A DNA stretch of 64,000 nt from Nageia nagi (taxonomy: Eukaryota > Pinophyta): contig JBITNC010000001.1 in the NCBI GenBank assembly GCA_050084985.1, positions 42,160,001-42,224,000 on the forward strand, written 5' to 3'. This document shows, piece after piece, positions 36,541-47,357 of this stretch. Made by a program: the position numbers and the translations under genes. Below the pieces are notes generated by a model. It had not been told where the DNA came from, did no database searches, and was given only the letters and a program-made list of their open reading frames with translations. Each line of letters begins with the position of its first letter. The first letter of the stretch is position 1.

Positions 36541-39500
36541 ATAAGTAGATGTGCCCTTGTCACAAGTTATGTTTGTGGGCCCCTCTATTTTCTTCATTTG
36601 GCTAATGGCAAAAAACAAATTCATTCAATTCTTCATGAAGTTGCTTAAAAAGCATTGATCCTTTGATCAACAACTAGATCGACAATATAAACTATTAGGC
36701 AATTAGTATTAATCTTTAGTACTATTACTTAAGCTAACATATTAAAAGGTTACCTTAGATACCTAACTTTAAGTCATCTACTTATTAAATGATAAAATAT
36801 TAAATAAAATATAAAATCAATATATTTATGAAAAAATAAATATTTTATAGTTGATTTTCTATTTATGATAATCATCAACCTTTATTTCATATAATTGCTA
36901 TTAATCATGAAGTTTTAGACAACAATCCCAATATATCTTGATGCCATATTATTCTTCTTTTGCTTTGCTTTTCTTTTCTTTTTTTTGCTTTATTATTTCT
37001 TCATGTTTCATATTGATTTCTTGGGTGATATTCAGTTGACGTATCTTTTTTCAATCAACTTGATAGTGGAGCGTTGCTTTGAAAATGCATCTTTATCCAT
37101 AGGAGCCTTAACAACACCTCCCACGATCATTGAGATTAACGTGCTTTGTTTCTCATTCGCTCTTCATTTTCACTTAGCAAAAACTGTGGGCTTCCCTGCT
37201 TGTCTCCTGTTTGCCAATGTTTTGTCACCCCTTTTGCCCTCCTTGAATAACTCATTTCTTTTCTTTTTCTGTGATTAATGCTCACTGTTGATCAATTAGA
37301 TCTATAGTGAATCCTGCCCCTTCCGTAGCCATTTTGTGGCTTTAGTGCTAATACTGAAATATTTACTACATAAAAGATAATTAAAAACAATAAGAAGAAA
37401 GCTTTAGACTACTAATGATAGTTTTATCTTCCCTAAATTAAGATGGCCTGTGTATGCAAAATCTGTCTCAAAAGATGTGCTTTAAAGGGCTAGAACTTCT
37501 TAACAGGAAAATAGCATGCTTTCTAACTAGAGTTGAAAATCTTCAACTAGCAATTTCAATTTTGATTAATCAAGAAGGTTATTAATACTGCAACCTTGGA
37601 GTAGGGTGTCCTTGCCCATCTAGGAGGAATATTATGTAGTTCTTAGAGGTACGGGAACAGAGGGTGCAGAGCCAAGTATGACAGCACATGCTGGCTACCC
37701 TACAAAAGCGTCATTCCTTGCCTGATTAACAATAATCTATAAGCAACTTGTCAACTTCTCTCAAAATGAGTTGTTGAAATTGAAGCTTGCTTGTAGAAAT
37801 GTTGCTCTTTATGTAAAAAAAAACACATGATAAAAAGGGTGCATAATTGAGTGATCATTTGAATCTTATCCAACATAGTGCCATACTTTTGGAACCAAAT
37901 TTTCAACAACAAAATTGCCAACATAGCTACAAGGAGAGGAGGCTTAGAGTACAGTTACAAAGAGAAAGACAAGCAATTTTCAAATAATGTACAAAAACAT
38001 TAGCAGTTTCTTAGAAATTATAATTGCTAATTTTCTGAAATGCAATTACTTAAACATGTAGATCTCTGGTTATATGTGTCTGTTGCACTAATTAAAGCCT
38101 AAATATTGTTGCGTACATATGAAAACTTCCACGATAACATGAAATTTTTTTTTGAGTTTTTTAAAATATATCCCCAACAGTAGAAAATATTGAAAATGTT
38201 CACATATGGAGAAATCTAACCAACAGAGGAAAACCTAAATTTTGCTTAGTAGAATATAATTATCTTTGTCATCCACAAGCAACTTGAACAAAGTAGAAAA
38301 GTGTACAAGTGACCTGATATTTAAACACAAAATGATCAACCAACTCAAATGAAAAATATTACCCAACAGAGACTTTGAAACAAGAGCTCTGACAATAATT
38401 TTGACAACACTATATTATACAAAGAATTAACTTCCATATGCACAAGCACTTAGTCTCAAATATACAAATAAGTTCTTCGCAATATTAAAAGGAAACAACT
38501 GGGCTTACATGATGAGAAAGATACTTCAAAATAGAAAAGTTAAAATTATTATGAATGGGTAATTGATTTCTGTGATCTAATGAAATTGATTATAAATAAT
38601 GGTTATAACCGAACAAAAAACAATAATGTATTCTCTGCAATACATTTCATGAAGATGTAGTGGTAGTGGTTGAATTCAACACTTACTGGTTTCTGTAAAT
38701 CAATATTCTTATAAAATATTGAGAAACTGTCAACACAAAAATAATGAACAATGTATTAAAACATGTGCATTTATAAGTCTATGGAATGAAAATAGATTAA
38801 TAAGCAAATGCAATAGATGATCTAGCAATCTAGGATCTTCAGATTTATTTGGAGAGTGAACGATTGGAATCTCGCTGATGGACAACTCATGATCTTGGAG
38901 GATGAACCCTAGCTGCAACCAAATGACAGACGATGATTCTAGAGATGATAATCCTAAAGAAAATTCTGAAGATGATAATCCTAAAGATAGTTCTGAAATG
39001 ATGATTCTGATTTGGATGATGCTAGAACAGCTGTGGAGATATTCTAGAATGATTTGGTTCAACCATAAAGGCTGTCAAGGCTTGGAACTAGAGCATCCAC
39101 ATTTTGGATTTGCAGTGCTAGGGAATTGGGCATTTTGGACTTAGGTGTCAAAACACTAGTGTTCTAGCCTGGATGCCCATTTCAAATTGCACTTTCCGAT
39201 ATGCATGTTTGGGATCCTTTCATGTTCTTGCAATTCAACTGCGATAATAGAACGTGATATTGTCATATTTTTTGTTTTTTCTCAATTAGCTTTCATAATG
39301 GCAATTCTTGATGATTGAACATAACGTTTCTTTTGTCATATCCTGAAATGAGCACTTGGGAACGCCATAAAAAGGTTTCACAAATTGGAATTTGAGTTCA
39401 CCTAGATGGACCCACTTAGAAAAATGTGCATAGAAGATAATGCTAATTTTAAAAAATTCGCTTAAGTTAACCTTGATTTACCCAAAATGAATCAAATTAA

Positions 39501-40160
39501 CATTTTGCACAAATACAGTATATCACTTAAATAAATTCACTTTTAGATAGTTAAAATGCAATTTTAAGTGTCCATAGAAACCATTTACATCTAAAAAAGT
39601 GCATATTGCAACTCAAAGAATATAGAACATCTGAGTGTACCTGATAAACAGGGAACACATACATAGATTACTCTGAAAAGAATAAGTCCAAAGCACCTAT
39701 AAGTGACAGAATATAAGTTCTCGAACAAGGAATTAGATACGCATGGGCAACTCATTCTGCAACCAATATACATGGAATAACTGCAGCATCTCAAAGTTTG
39801 TAAGTAGTCTGCAACCAGTAAGGTGAAGATAAGCACTGGGATTTGGCTTTCATCTTCTTACTATCGAGTTGTTTTACATGCCAAATTTGTGAACAAAATT
39901 TATTTTTTTTTATCTTGTACATGCTTGAAGTTCATTTAATGGCAAATATTGCATGCAAAAAAATGCGTACTGAACAGCTTAAGGTCAATTTTAGTACCGG
40001 ATTTGGTATTCAATTTTCAATGCCTAAAGGTAAACTACGGATTTGGCATTCAATTTTCAATGCCTAAAAGTAAATATTAAGTTCCTGTGAAAGAGTTTAA
40101 TATAACTGAATAGCTTAAGGTCAAGTAATCCAGATGAAGCCTATGTGTAGCAATAGAATT
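36541..40160 (+). other. Intergenic region downstream of the HAD-like gene
   Basis: No gene is recognised. Two small repeats are present: an acidic codon repeat at about 38930-39010 (GATAATCCTAAAGA units; in plus frame DDNPK twice) and a two-copy 41-bp repeat at 39998-40075. The base composition is slightly less AT-rich than in the 20-36 kb region. Confidence 0.5.
39998..40075 (+). repeat. Two-copy ~41-bp tandem repeat
   Basis: GGATTTGGTATTCAATTTTC and GGATTTGGCATTCAATTTTC each continue with AATGCCTAAA and GTAAA. It lies about 100 bp downstream of the stop codon of the minus-strand gene, so it may fall in the 3' UTR or just beyond. Confidence 0.8.
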
Positions 40161-40179
40161 GATTCTTATTTATTATAGT

Positions 40180-40280
40180 TTACTTCAGCTTTTCACAGAA
40201 GTCAGGGAGGTCCACAAGATTGATGCGCAGAATACCACTTGCTTCCCTGCGTTCATTTGGAGTATTGTAACCCCATGTGC
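40180..40280 (-). other. HAD-like gene, last exon with stop codon
   Basis: Acceptor TTATGTGCAG precedes GCACATGGGG. The exon encodes TWGYNTPNERREASGILRIN onward and ends LPDFCEKLK then TAA (40182-40180). An AATAAA on the minus strand at 40174-40169 lies almost on the stop, so the working poly(A) signal is probably further left. Confidence 0.85.
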
Positions 40281-43200
40281 CTGCACATAAGAAAATAGGA
40301 AAGACATCATCATACAATATCAACTAGCTTTCAGCTGCAAAGGTGTAAAAATGTACTTTGGAGTAAACGCAAAGCAACAAAATAAGCTCAAAATTCATAC
40401 CAAGATATAGGTTCCAGTTATCCAGCTCTGGGTCCTTGATCACGTTCTTTAGGGTGGCAAGCCTATCTTCCACAAAACTGTTAACAGTAGAATCTGGACA
40501 AGCTCAACCATTTATATTTCATGAAAGCTCAATAAAAACAAATTTGTGTAATGCAGAAAAACAGCCTCCATAGTATTATTGCTCTGATCTTTTCTATTCA
40601 ATATTTTTCCTATTTCTCTTCAATAAATGCTGCATGTCTACAATAAGAAATGAAACAAAAACACAAAGGTGTGGCAAGTGAAAAATACAGAAACAAAGTT
40701 AAGAGATTCATACTGCAGAGTCAATTGAGAGTGCTCAGGCTTGCTTTGGAGTTCCTTCAGAACCTCAACCTTTGGTCTGAAAATTGTAAACGTAAAGTAT
40801 CTTGAGTACTGAATTTACTTTTGCCTATGTAATTTTTTGCAAAATTAAAATTTAAATGGTTGAAGAAAGTAAAATCCTTAGCAAGTTTAGCATTGGACTC
40901 GACAACTTATTGAGAAATTAACTCACCCTGTTCCTAGACCATATATCCTATCATGTGGAATACTCACTCCAGCCAAATCTCGCAGTAAAGCCTCTGCAAA
41001 CCTAGCCTACAAAGAAGTGATACAAAGATGGAAATGTAACTTATTTACAGAAAACCCTGAAAATGTAAATTTATTGCATGTTAAACAATAACAAGTTTTT
41101 GCCTCTGAAGACACCTTAATGTCATCTACTCAGTCTAATAAATTTGACAAGAGGTCTAGAAATATCAAATGAAACCAGGTCAATACAAAACCAATTTCAC
41201 TTTAAAAGTATCCTGCCGTCAAACGCGTTCAAAATGGTACAACTTGCAATAAATATGATTCACATTTACAAATGTCTTAAGTCTAATAACTAATGGTCAC
41301 ATATTAATAAATTATAAAATATCAAATGAACCCACTACAAAACCTATTTCACTTTAGAAATATCATAAATCAAGATTCAAACCCATTAAAAATTAGTCAA
41401 ACTTGCAAATAAAATATGATTTCACATTTACAAATGTCTCAGTCTAATAACTAACGGTTACATATTAATTAAATAGGAAAAGAACCCAGATCAAGCATAG
41501 ATGGTTTGAATCTAGGTCAAGCATATAGATGGTATGATTCTATGAAACAGCAAAGCTTGTAATTCTCAGTTCCTAAACTGCCAAGATCTAGGGTTTTTGG
41601 GTTATCACTTGTATATTTTCATTGGAAGGTCTTGGTAAAAATCTGCATAGTTACTAGGAATATGGCTGTAAAAAAGATTTTAGCACAAAGATAATTAATA
41701 AGAACAATACAACAATCCCTTAAATAATATATTGCATCAGAGGATAATTAAACATAATAAATGATGGAAATAAATACAATAGAAATACATGCTTCATTTG
41801 CATTAGTGTAGGCCTCTTCAAAGGGGTAACCTCCTGATGAGCAACCTCAATCCAATTTACACAATAAACTTCTTGGCCAATATACATGGTAATTTACAAT
41901 GAAAATATCTTATGTAGCATATTCCCTTACATTTCTTTATAAATGTTCTCTATAGTACTATATGACCGTCTACTACTTGTGGTTTGCCATCCGATAGGCA
42001 TTTCTCCCACAAATGCTCTTCGACCTTTCTTTGTGATTCCACTCTAAATTGTATTTGTTTTATAGCACTTTGTTAGTCCGTAGGGTCTCTAACCCTAGTA
42101 CTTCCTCTTTTTTCACTGAATTGTTCTATTGAGTCCCATTGACCTATTTTTGGTCATCCATGGACATTAATATATATTCTATTCTATTTCCTTACATATT
42201 TATTCTCTTACACGTATTTTTTTACAAATTTCCTTATAATAGATGGTGATAACTGTTTCCTTACATATTCCCTTGCAATGGTTAATGACATGTGGCATAA
42301 AGTGTCACCAAACTGACATCTCCTTTAGGAAAGCTCTGTCCTCAAAGCTTGAAATCTGAGAACTGTTGATTAGGCTCTTGGATTGATTCCCAAGTGGTAT
42401 CTTCTAGTTGGAGTCCCTTTCGTTGAACTAGCACTTCCATGACTGACTGGGAGTGAAGTTCACATGTGTGATGGACGACAATGGCAGCTAGTTTGAGTAA
42501 GAAGCCCTCATCTAATTCAGGAAGTATTGTTTGTGTACAGATGTTGTTACTGATCACCTTTTTAAGGCATAACACATGGAATCTAGGATGGATATTGGAA
42601 GTGGATGGTAGCTCCAGCTTGAAAGTGACCTCCTCAATATTTTGAACGATTGTATAAGGCCTATATAACTTTAAAGTGATTTTATGTTGACCCTTTAATT
42701 CCAAAGATGTCTGTTTCTAGGACTGAATACGAAGGAAACCTATGTCACCAATTACGAGTTGTCCTTTGGACCTATGTTGATAAGTCTGCAACTTCATTCT
42801 ATTATGAGCCATGGCCAAGTTTTCTTTTAGGGTTCAGAGCACATCAGTGCACTTTGTGAGAGGGTGATCCATTGCCTCCACCTTAGAGTTGCTTGGTAGG
42901 TATGACACCACGAATGGTGGTGGTTGTCCAAAACTTCATATGGTGTCATCTTGGAGGAGGATTGATAGGAAGTCTTGCATCACTATTCTATGAGACGAAG
43001 CTATCTAATCCAATGGAACTGACAATCAAAAGCAAAGCATCTAAGGTACGTTTAAATACATTTGTTAATGACTTTTGTTTGATAATCCATCTTAGGTTGA
43101 TAAACTAAGTTGTGTTTTAACTGGATACCTTACTACTTGAACAATTCTTGCTAGAGCATATTGGTAATGATAAGGTCACGATTGTTGACAATTGAGTGTG

Positions 43201-46200
43201 GCATCCCATGAAGTCAAAATATTTAGTCAATAAAAATTTGGGCAACAATGATTGTTGTGTAACAATATCCTAAAGCAAAAAAATGAGAATATTTGGTTAA
43301 CGTATCAACCCCTACTAAGATTATAGTCTTCCCCCAAGAGGTTGGAAGTCCTTTGATGAAATCCATGGAAACATCAAACCAAAGATGTGGAGACAAGGAG
43401 TGGTAAGAGAAGACCCTAATAATTCATGGTTCTCCCTCTTTTCCAGTGACAAGTATTACAAGCATCCATAAAGTCATTGACATCTTATGAAACTTCTTTT
43501 GGTTCTTTGATAAGTGCATAGGAAGCTTAAGTGTTAACTACAAGAGACTACTGAATATAACTCATGACAAAAACTGGCATTAGTAACAACCTTAGTAGCG
43601 ATTACCAAATGCCACTTGTAGTATAGTAACTCGCCCTACCAAGACTAATTGACCTCTATTTCATAGATGATTTGGGAGAGTAGTGGGTCAAAGACCCATT
43701 CAACTTGCACTTCCTTCAACCAATTTGCTCTAGGTAAGGATAATGTGCAAAGAGTGTTTTGCAACCATGTTTGCTTCACCTTTTTTTTAAGTGATCTCAT
43801 AATCATGCTCAATGTATTCAGTGACCCACTTTTGTTGGTCAAGAGAGGAGAATATTTGTCCCAAAAAGTGCTTCAGGTTGTAATGGTTAGTTTTGATCTG
43901 GAAATGTCTCCCAAAAAAGTATGATCAAACACCCCTCTTACATGAGCATTGAACCAATGCCTAGCTTGCATGAATTTGTCTCAATGAAAAACATTTTGAC
44001 AAAGTTGGGAATAGTGAGAATTGATGTGGTGCACATATTGAGCTCCAATTGTTCAAATGCCCTTTTAGCTTTTTTTTTTCTAAAAGGGAAAGTTCTTCAA
44101 CATGGCTATGAAGGGGGCAATTATTTTACTGTAGTCCTTCACAAATTTGTGGCAATTACCTATAAGACCCAAATTTCCCAATAGGCTTTTCAAGATTTGG
44201 AATTTTGATTATCCTCCATTCCTTATATCTTTTTGGATCAACTTGTACAACTTCCTCAGATACAATGTGTCCCACATACTTGACTATCTAAATCCCATGT
44301 TATGTACCCAATTAATGTAAATTCATAAGGAAATATATGGATGAATACAAGTCACTCATTATTGTAAGGGAGGTGATGCATGTGACAAATTCATGTAAGG
44401 GAATATAAGTAGACAAATAATAAATGTATTATGTAAGGGAATATAGGACATATGGAAGAAATTTCATGTAAGAGAATATGCTCCCATAGATATTTCTCAT
44501 ATACAATACCAAGAGTGCAAGCCATGAGTTATCTATTTTGTATTGAGTTTACTCATGTTAGAAGGTTGCCCCTTCGAAAAGGCCAATGAAATACAAAGAG
44601 AAGTGCTATTTTCCCATTATTCATTGTATGTCCATGGTCGTAATTAATCTTGTATTTTACTATACTTTTGTATCAAATTCTAACATTTTTGATGTTGATT
44701 GTGTTTCCTTTTTGTGCTAGAATCATTTTTAATGAAGAATTCCTAGTCTCTGCACAAGCCTAAACCAAGTTCTTGGACGCTACAAAATTGGGGTTTTTAG
44801 CAGTCTTGCAAAATCACCACAACTGGTATTAGAGCTCTTTCTAGAGCCTAAAGTAAAACTTATTTTCCTAACTTCAAATCGTTTTACTATTTTTTTTACT
44901 TACTAATACTTGCTTTTCTATTTTCCAAGTCATAGGCTAGAAACCTTGTAGTAACAGTTTTAAAAAATTCACAAAGGCTACTGTTTTTGGCTAAGCATGT
45001 TACCCCATAAAGTTGTAAGTGAAGTAAGGTGTGTGAAATTCTACACCAATACCCAAGTTTCAAATAGAACCCATATACGGTTTTCAGATCCCATGTACCT
45101 CACGTATATCAAGAGATCCATTTAGGAAATTTATTGAAACCCACTTTAACAAACGTGTTGGCCTTGCAGTTTTTGCAATGCATCGAGAACAACACCAAGC
45201 AAGATCACCCTCACATACTTGAGACCAATGAATAGTACAACCAAAGAAAGAAAACCCTTACTCCATGGTTAGTGCCTTAAAATATAGGATTGAGTATTAT
45301 TTATTAATTACCGTTGTATATCAAAGGGCTGTAAAAAATGTGTACTCCTGAATCTAGTAGTATCCAATATCCAGTCAATCTTTCACACTATCTATGAAAT
45401 AGTAGAAGGCAAAAAAAAAATTAAATATTTGAGACTAGCCCATTCCAAACCTCTCAAGATGTTGATTGTTTGGATGTAAGGAAATGGTAAACTATTTTGG
45501 CAGACCCGAAAATCTGTCGAGGGACCTAGCCCATTGGTATACGTCATTAATAACTTATTTTTGAGCCAAAGAAAAAAATCCATTAGTGTAGCCTCTTGAA
45601 ACAAGAATTGAGACTCACTTTCAACAAATTGAAGAACTCTCATAGATCTCTACCCTCAATGATAAGATGACTTGCATGGTGTAAATAGTTAGTGTGTTCT
45701 GAATCATCTAAGAAAATTTTACACAAGAGGTATCTTCTCTTGAAAAACAAAAGGGTACTAAATGGGAGATAGATGAAGAACAAATTGAGCAAATTTATTT
45801 AGCCAAATGAAATACCACTCCTAATATTTTTTTTTATTTGGTTAAGAAGGGGTGTTGAAAGGGCCTCAACAATTTTTACAAAGCAGTTTGAAAATTGAGA
45901 CAAGTTACCATCATGTGACATTTGAGACATCATCATAATGTGAGGGTTGGGATTTGAACCTAAGACTCTCTTTACATCATTTGAGAGTTTCCACACCCAC
46001 TATTCTCCCAACTCTCCTAACAATACCACTCCTAATATAGCCTGCTTGTCAAAGATTGATTTCCCCATATTTAATAACACAGAACCTATATAGTCAACAG
46101 GTCTACTTGACACCACTAACTTGAAGATGCATCCTACGATAGGTTGGAAGCACTTCACCGAACAGCTCCTCACTCAGTTTGGTTTGAGTGAATTTGAGAA

Positions 46201-47357
46201 CTCTACTGAAGCTTTAACTAAATTGTGTCTAACAAGAACAATCAAAGACTACCTAATGATCAACTTTACAAATGTAATACATGATGTCATTGCTGCTAAG
46301 CTCACTAGAAGATAGAGAGAGAAAACATGTTGATAACAAAAGTATTGTCAAATTCTCGGAAAATATGATGTTACTGTTAATAATTGTCATAAACATTGCT
46401 GATGATATTATTCATCAACCCACGGTCTGCTTTTGGTTCCTTCTCAAGTATTTGGTCACAGACTATCCTCCGATAGTTATAATTGGTACTTGTAGGTTTG
46501 TCAGTAGTTAAAAGTCTGGTGAAATCCCTAAAAGATTATCATAGTGCTAATTGTATTTACAAGAAAAAATGTCCTTGATTCTTACCAACATAGAAATGGA
46601 GACCATCCATCAGCTCTAGATAATTACCTATAAGGCTCTATCGATTGCATATTCATCTTGCTTGCAATGTAGACTTTTAACTCTATTAACTTAAATACGA
46701 GACTAAAATCTAATGGTGTTTGTCAATACATTATGATGCATTTGATATAGATTCTAGTCAATGACAAAGTGGATAACAAATACTCTATAAGACTATTCTT
46801 ATCTGTACACAGAGCTCTCTAAATTGAAATTCATACGGTCAAATTAAAAGTCAGAAGATTGTGTTTGAAACAATTTAACAATCCAAAATGTGGTTGACAA
46901 CTAGATCATGTTAATGTCAAGCATGAGACCTATTGAGATATATCGAGTTTTATTGCACTTGTCACCATTTTCATTAATTTGCCAAAATATTGCTAGCCAA
47001 CACATTTTGGAACCAAAATGTTTAACTATGCTCAAGAGTAGGCACAACCTTCATATAAATAATAATCACATGCTAATAACAGGGCCTCAAACACAAGAGC
47101 TTCCATAATGTTATTTCAAGTTAATTTTCTTAATAATATTCATTAATTTCATGGTAAATTTGCAACTTTATAAGTCTACCTGATGCCAAATATGAACAAA
47201 ATACCTAAGGAAACTAAACTTCAGTCCAGCATCAATTTGTTTTACTCAGCCTATGAGGGACTTGTTTAATAATAAAATGTAGATTACCTGTTTAGTGGTG
47301 ACAATGTAAACCTTTGAGCTTGCAAATCTAAGAGCGTCTGCAGCCCCAGGATAGAAT
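40180..47357 (-). CDS. HAD-superfamily hydrolase-like protein, C-terminal half (5 exons)
   Basis: Exons on the minus strand: 47357-47288, 41006-40927, 40776-40714, 40477-40401 and 40280-40180. All internal junctions are GT-AG and the phases agree, giving 129 residues and a stop with no frame break. Visible text includes FYPGAADALRFASSK, VYIVTTKQ (HAD motif II Thr), GLGTGPKVEVLKELQ, LTLHFVEDRLATL (motif IV acidic pair) and WNLYLGTWGYNTPNERREA. From memory this matches a conserved plant HAD-like family of about 250 residues (the Arabidopsis At2g45990 type); substrate unknown. The N-terminal half with the nucleophile DxD was not found in the window; the first visible exon starts mid-codon after a normal acceptor, so upstream exons are expected to the right of 47357. 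Exon lengths and lack of stops suggest a real gene rather than a pseudogene. Confidence 0.85.
40401..40477 (-). other. HAD-like gene exon (FVEDRL motif)
   Basis: 77 bp. The acceptor is CTGTTAACAG before TTTTGTGGAAG; a second AG 18 bases upstream (CTTGTCCAG) would break the frame, so this one is preferred. It encodes FVEDRLATLKNVIKDPELDN and continues to YLG. The donor is GTATGAATTT. Confidence 0.85.
40714..40776 (-). other. HAD-like gene exon (PKVEVLKELQ)
   Basis: 63 bp between acceptor ACAATTTTCAG and donor GTATGAATC. It encodes PKVEVLKELQSKPEHSQLTL and the first two bases of a His codon completed by the next exon. Confidence 0.85.
40927..41006 (-). other. HAD-like gene exon (ARFAEALLRDLAG)
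   Basis: 80 bp between acceptor TTCTTTGTAG and donor GTGAGTTAAT. It encodes ARFAEALLRDLAGVSIPHDR and continues to YGLGTG, ending with two bases of a Gly codon. Confidence 0.85.
41131..41460 (+). repeat. Two-copy ~165-bp tandem repeat inside intron
   Basis: Copy 1 (about 41131-41293) and copy 2 (about 41294-41456) share ATATCAAATGAA, CAATTTCACTTTA (ATTTCACTTTA in copy 2) and TTTACAAATGTCT followed by AGTCTAATAACTAA, with moderate divergence and indels. Confidence 0.7.
41570..42318 (-). repeat. Gypsy element G 3' LTR (approximate)
   Basis: On the minus strand it begins TGTCAGTTTGGTGACACTTT after a purine-rich tract (CTAAAGGAGA). It resembles the plus-strand LTR at 44299-44821 in scattered blocks, for example AGGTTACCCCTTTGAAGAGGCC versus AGGTTGCCCCTTCGAAAAGGCC in shorter matching parts. 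The 3' limit is uncertain because similarity fades near 41570. Confidence 0.55.
42342..42704 (-). pseudogene. Gypsy G integrase C-terminus / chromodomain-like frame
   Basis: The longest open frame of element G. Residues about 1-60 match the region after the integrase core of plant chromoviruses (YRPYTIVQ, LELPSTSNIHPRFHV), and residues about 85-110 the chromodomain strand (VMEVLVQRKGLQLEDTTWES). It has lost its upstream frame, so it is a fragment. Confidence 0.7.
42342..44290 (-). mobile_element. Ty3/gypsy element G, 3' half of pol (truncated)
   Basis: From right to left on the minus strand: end of RT with GHIVSEEVVQVDPK-like text (about 44280), connection to RNase H (FVKDYSKIIAPF, about 44120), integrase core with DVSMDFIKGLP (about 43370) and TPYEVLYGQPPP-like text (about 42930), then an open C-terminal frame of 120 codons (42704-42342) with YGPYTIVQ-like text (YRPYTIVQ), LPSTSNIHPRFHVLCLKKVI and a chromodomain-like end (EDTTWESIQE). 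This is a chromovirus layout. The RT start, protease and gag are missing: the element stops at 44298 where the LTR of H begins. Stops and frameshifts make it inactive. Confidence 0.75.
44299..44821 (+). repeat. Gypsy element H 5' LTR
   Basis: It starts TGTTATGTACCC and ends AAAATCACCACA, 523 bp. The primer binding site follows two bases later. It contains repeated GTAAGGGAATAT phrases in its left half. It is of the same family as the LTR of G but in the opposite orientation. Confidence 0.75.
44824..44835 (+). other. Gypsy H primer binding site
   Basis: TGGTATTAGAGC matches the initiator-Met tRNA site TGGTATCAGAGC at 11 of 12 bases. Confidence 0.8.
45811..45827 (+). repeat. SINE target site duplication (left)
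   Basis: AATACCACTCCTAATAT, identical to 46022-46038. Confidence 0.92.
45828..46021 (-). mobile_element. tRNA-derived SINE
   Basis: A perfect 17-bp direct repeat, AATACCACTCCTAATAT, flanks the element (45811-45827, 46022-46038). On the minus strand it starts GTTAGGAGAGTTGGG, has a Pol III B box GGTTCAAATCC (45960-45950) at the expected distance, and ends in CCAAATAAAAAAAA next to the left duplication. The A box is weak (GGGAGAATAGTGGG). Size (194 bp), internal B box, A-rich 3' end and long duplication fit a tRNA-derived SINE mobilised by LINE machinery. Family not named. Confidence 0.85.
46400..47287 (+). other. Intron sequence without recognisable feature
   Basis: No motif, repeat boundary or coding frame was identified. 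It may include decayed gypsy H sequence near its left edge. Confidence 0.45.
47288..47357 (-). other. HAD-like gene exon (FYPGAADALRFA)
   Basis: 70 bp between acceptor ATTGTGATAG and donor GTAATCTAC. It encodes FYPGAADALRFASSKVYIVT and TKQ, and starts with the third base of a codon, so an upstream exon ending in two bases (probably of an Arg codon) is required. Confidence 0.85.

Larger units (their letters stand above)
44836..46400 (+). mobile_element. Gypsy element H, gag region (truncated)
   Basis: After a leader of about 1.2 kb, the frame at 46121-46315 reads GWKHFTEQLLTQFG, then SEFENSTEALTKL and TIKDYLMINFTNV, the core of the gypsy retrotransposon gag domain (W..F...LL.RFG...). No protease, RT, integrase or 3' LTR of H was found before the HAD exon at 47288, so H is cut after gag. 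A SINE lies inside the leader. Confidence 0.65.
41007..47287 (-). other. 6.28-kb intron of the HAD-like gene, filled with retroelements
   Basis: Between in-phase exons. From right to left it holds about 1 kb of plain sequence, a truncated plus-strand gypsy (H) with a SINE inside it, a truncated minus-strand gypsy (G), and a two-copy tandem repeat near the 3' splice site. The other three introns are 120-236 bp, so this one has been enlarged by insertions. Confidence 0.85.

Noticed and set aside
40477-40496. Alternative acceptor CTTGTCCAG for the HAD FVEDRL exon
   Set aside because: Using it brings an in-frame stop and breaks the HFVEDRL text; the AG at 40478-40479 keeps the phase.
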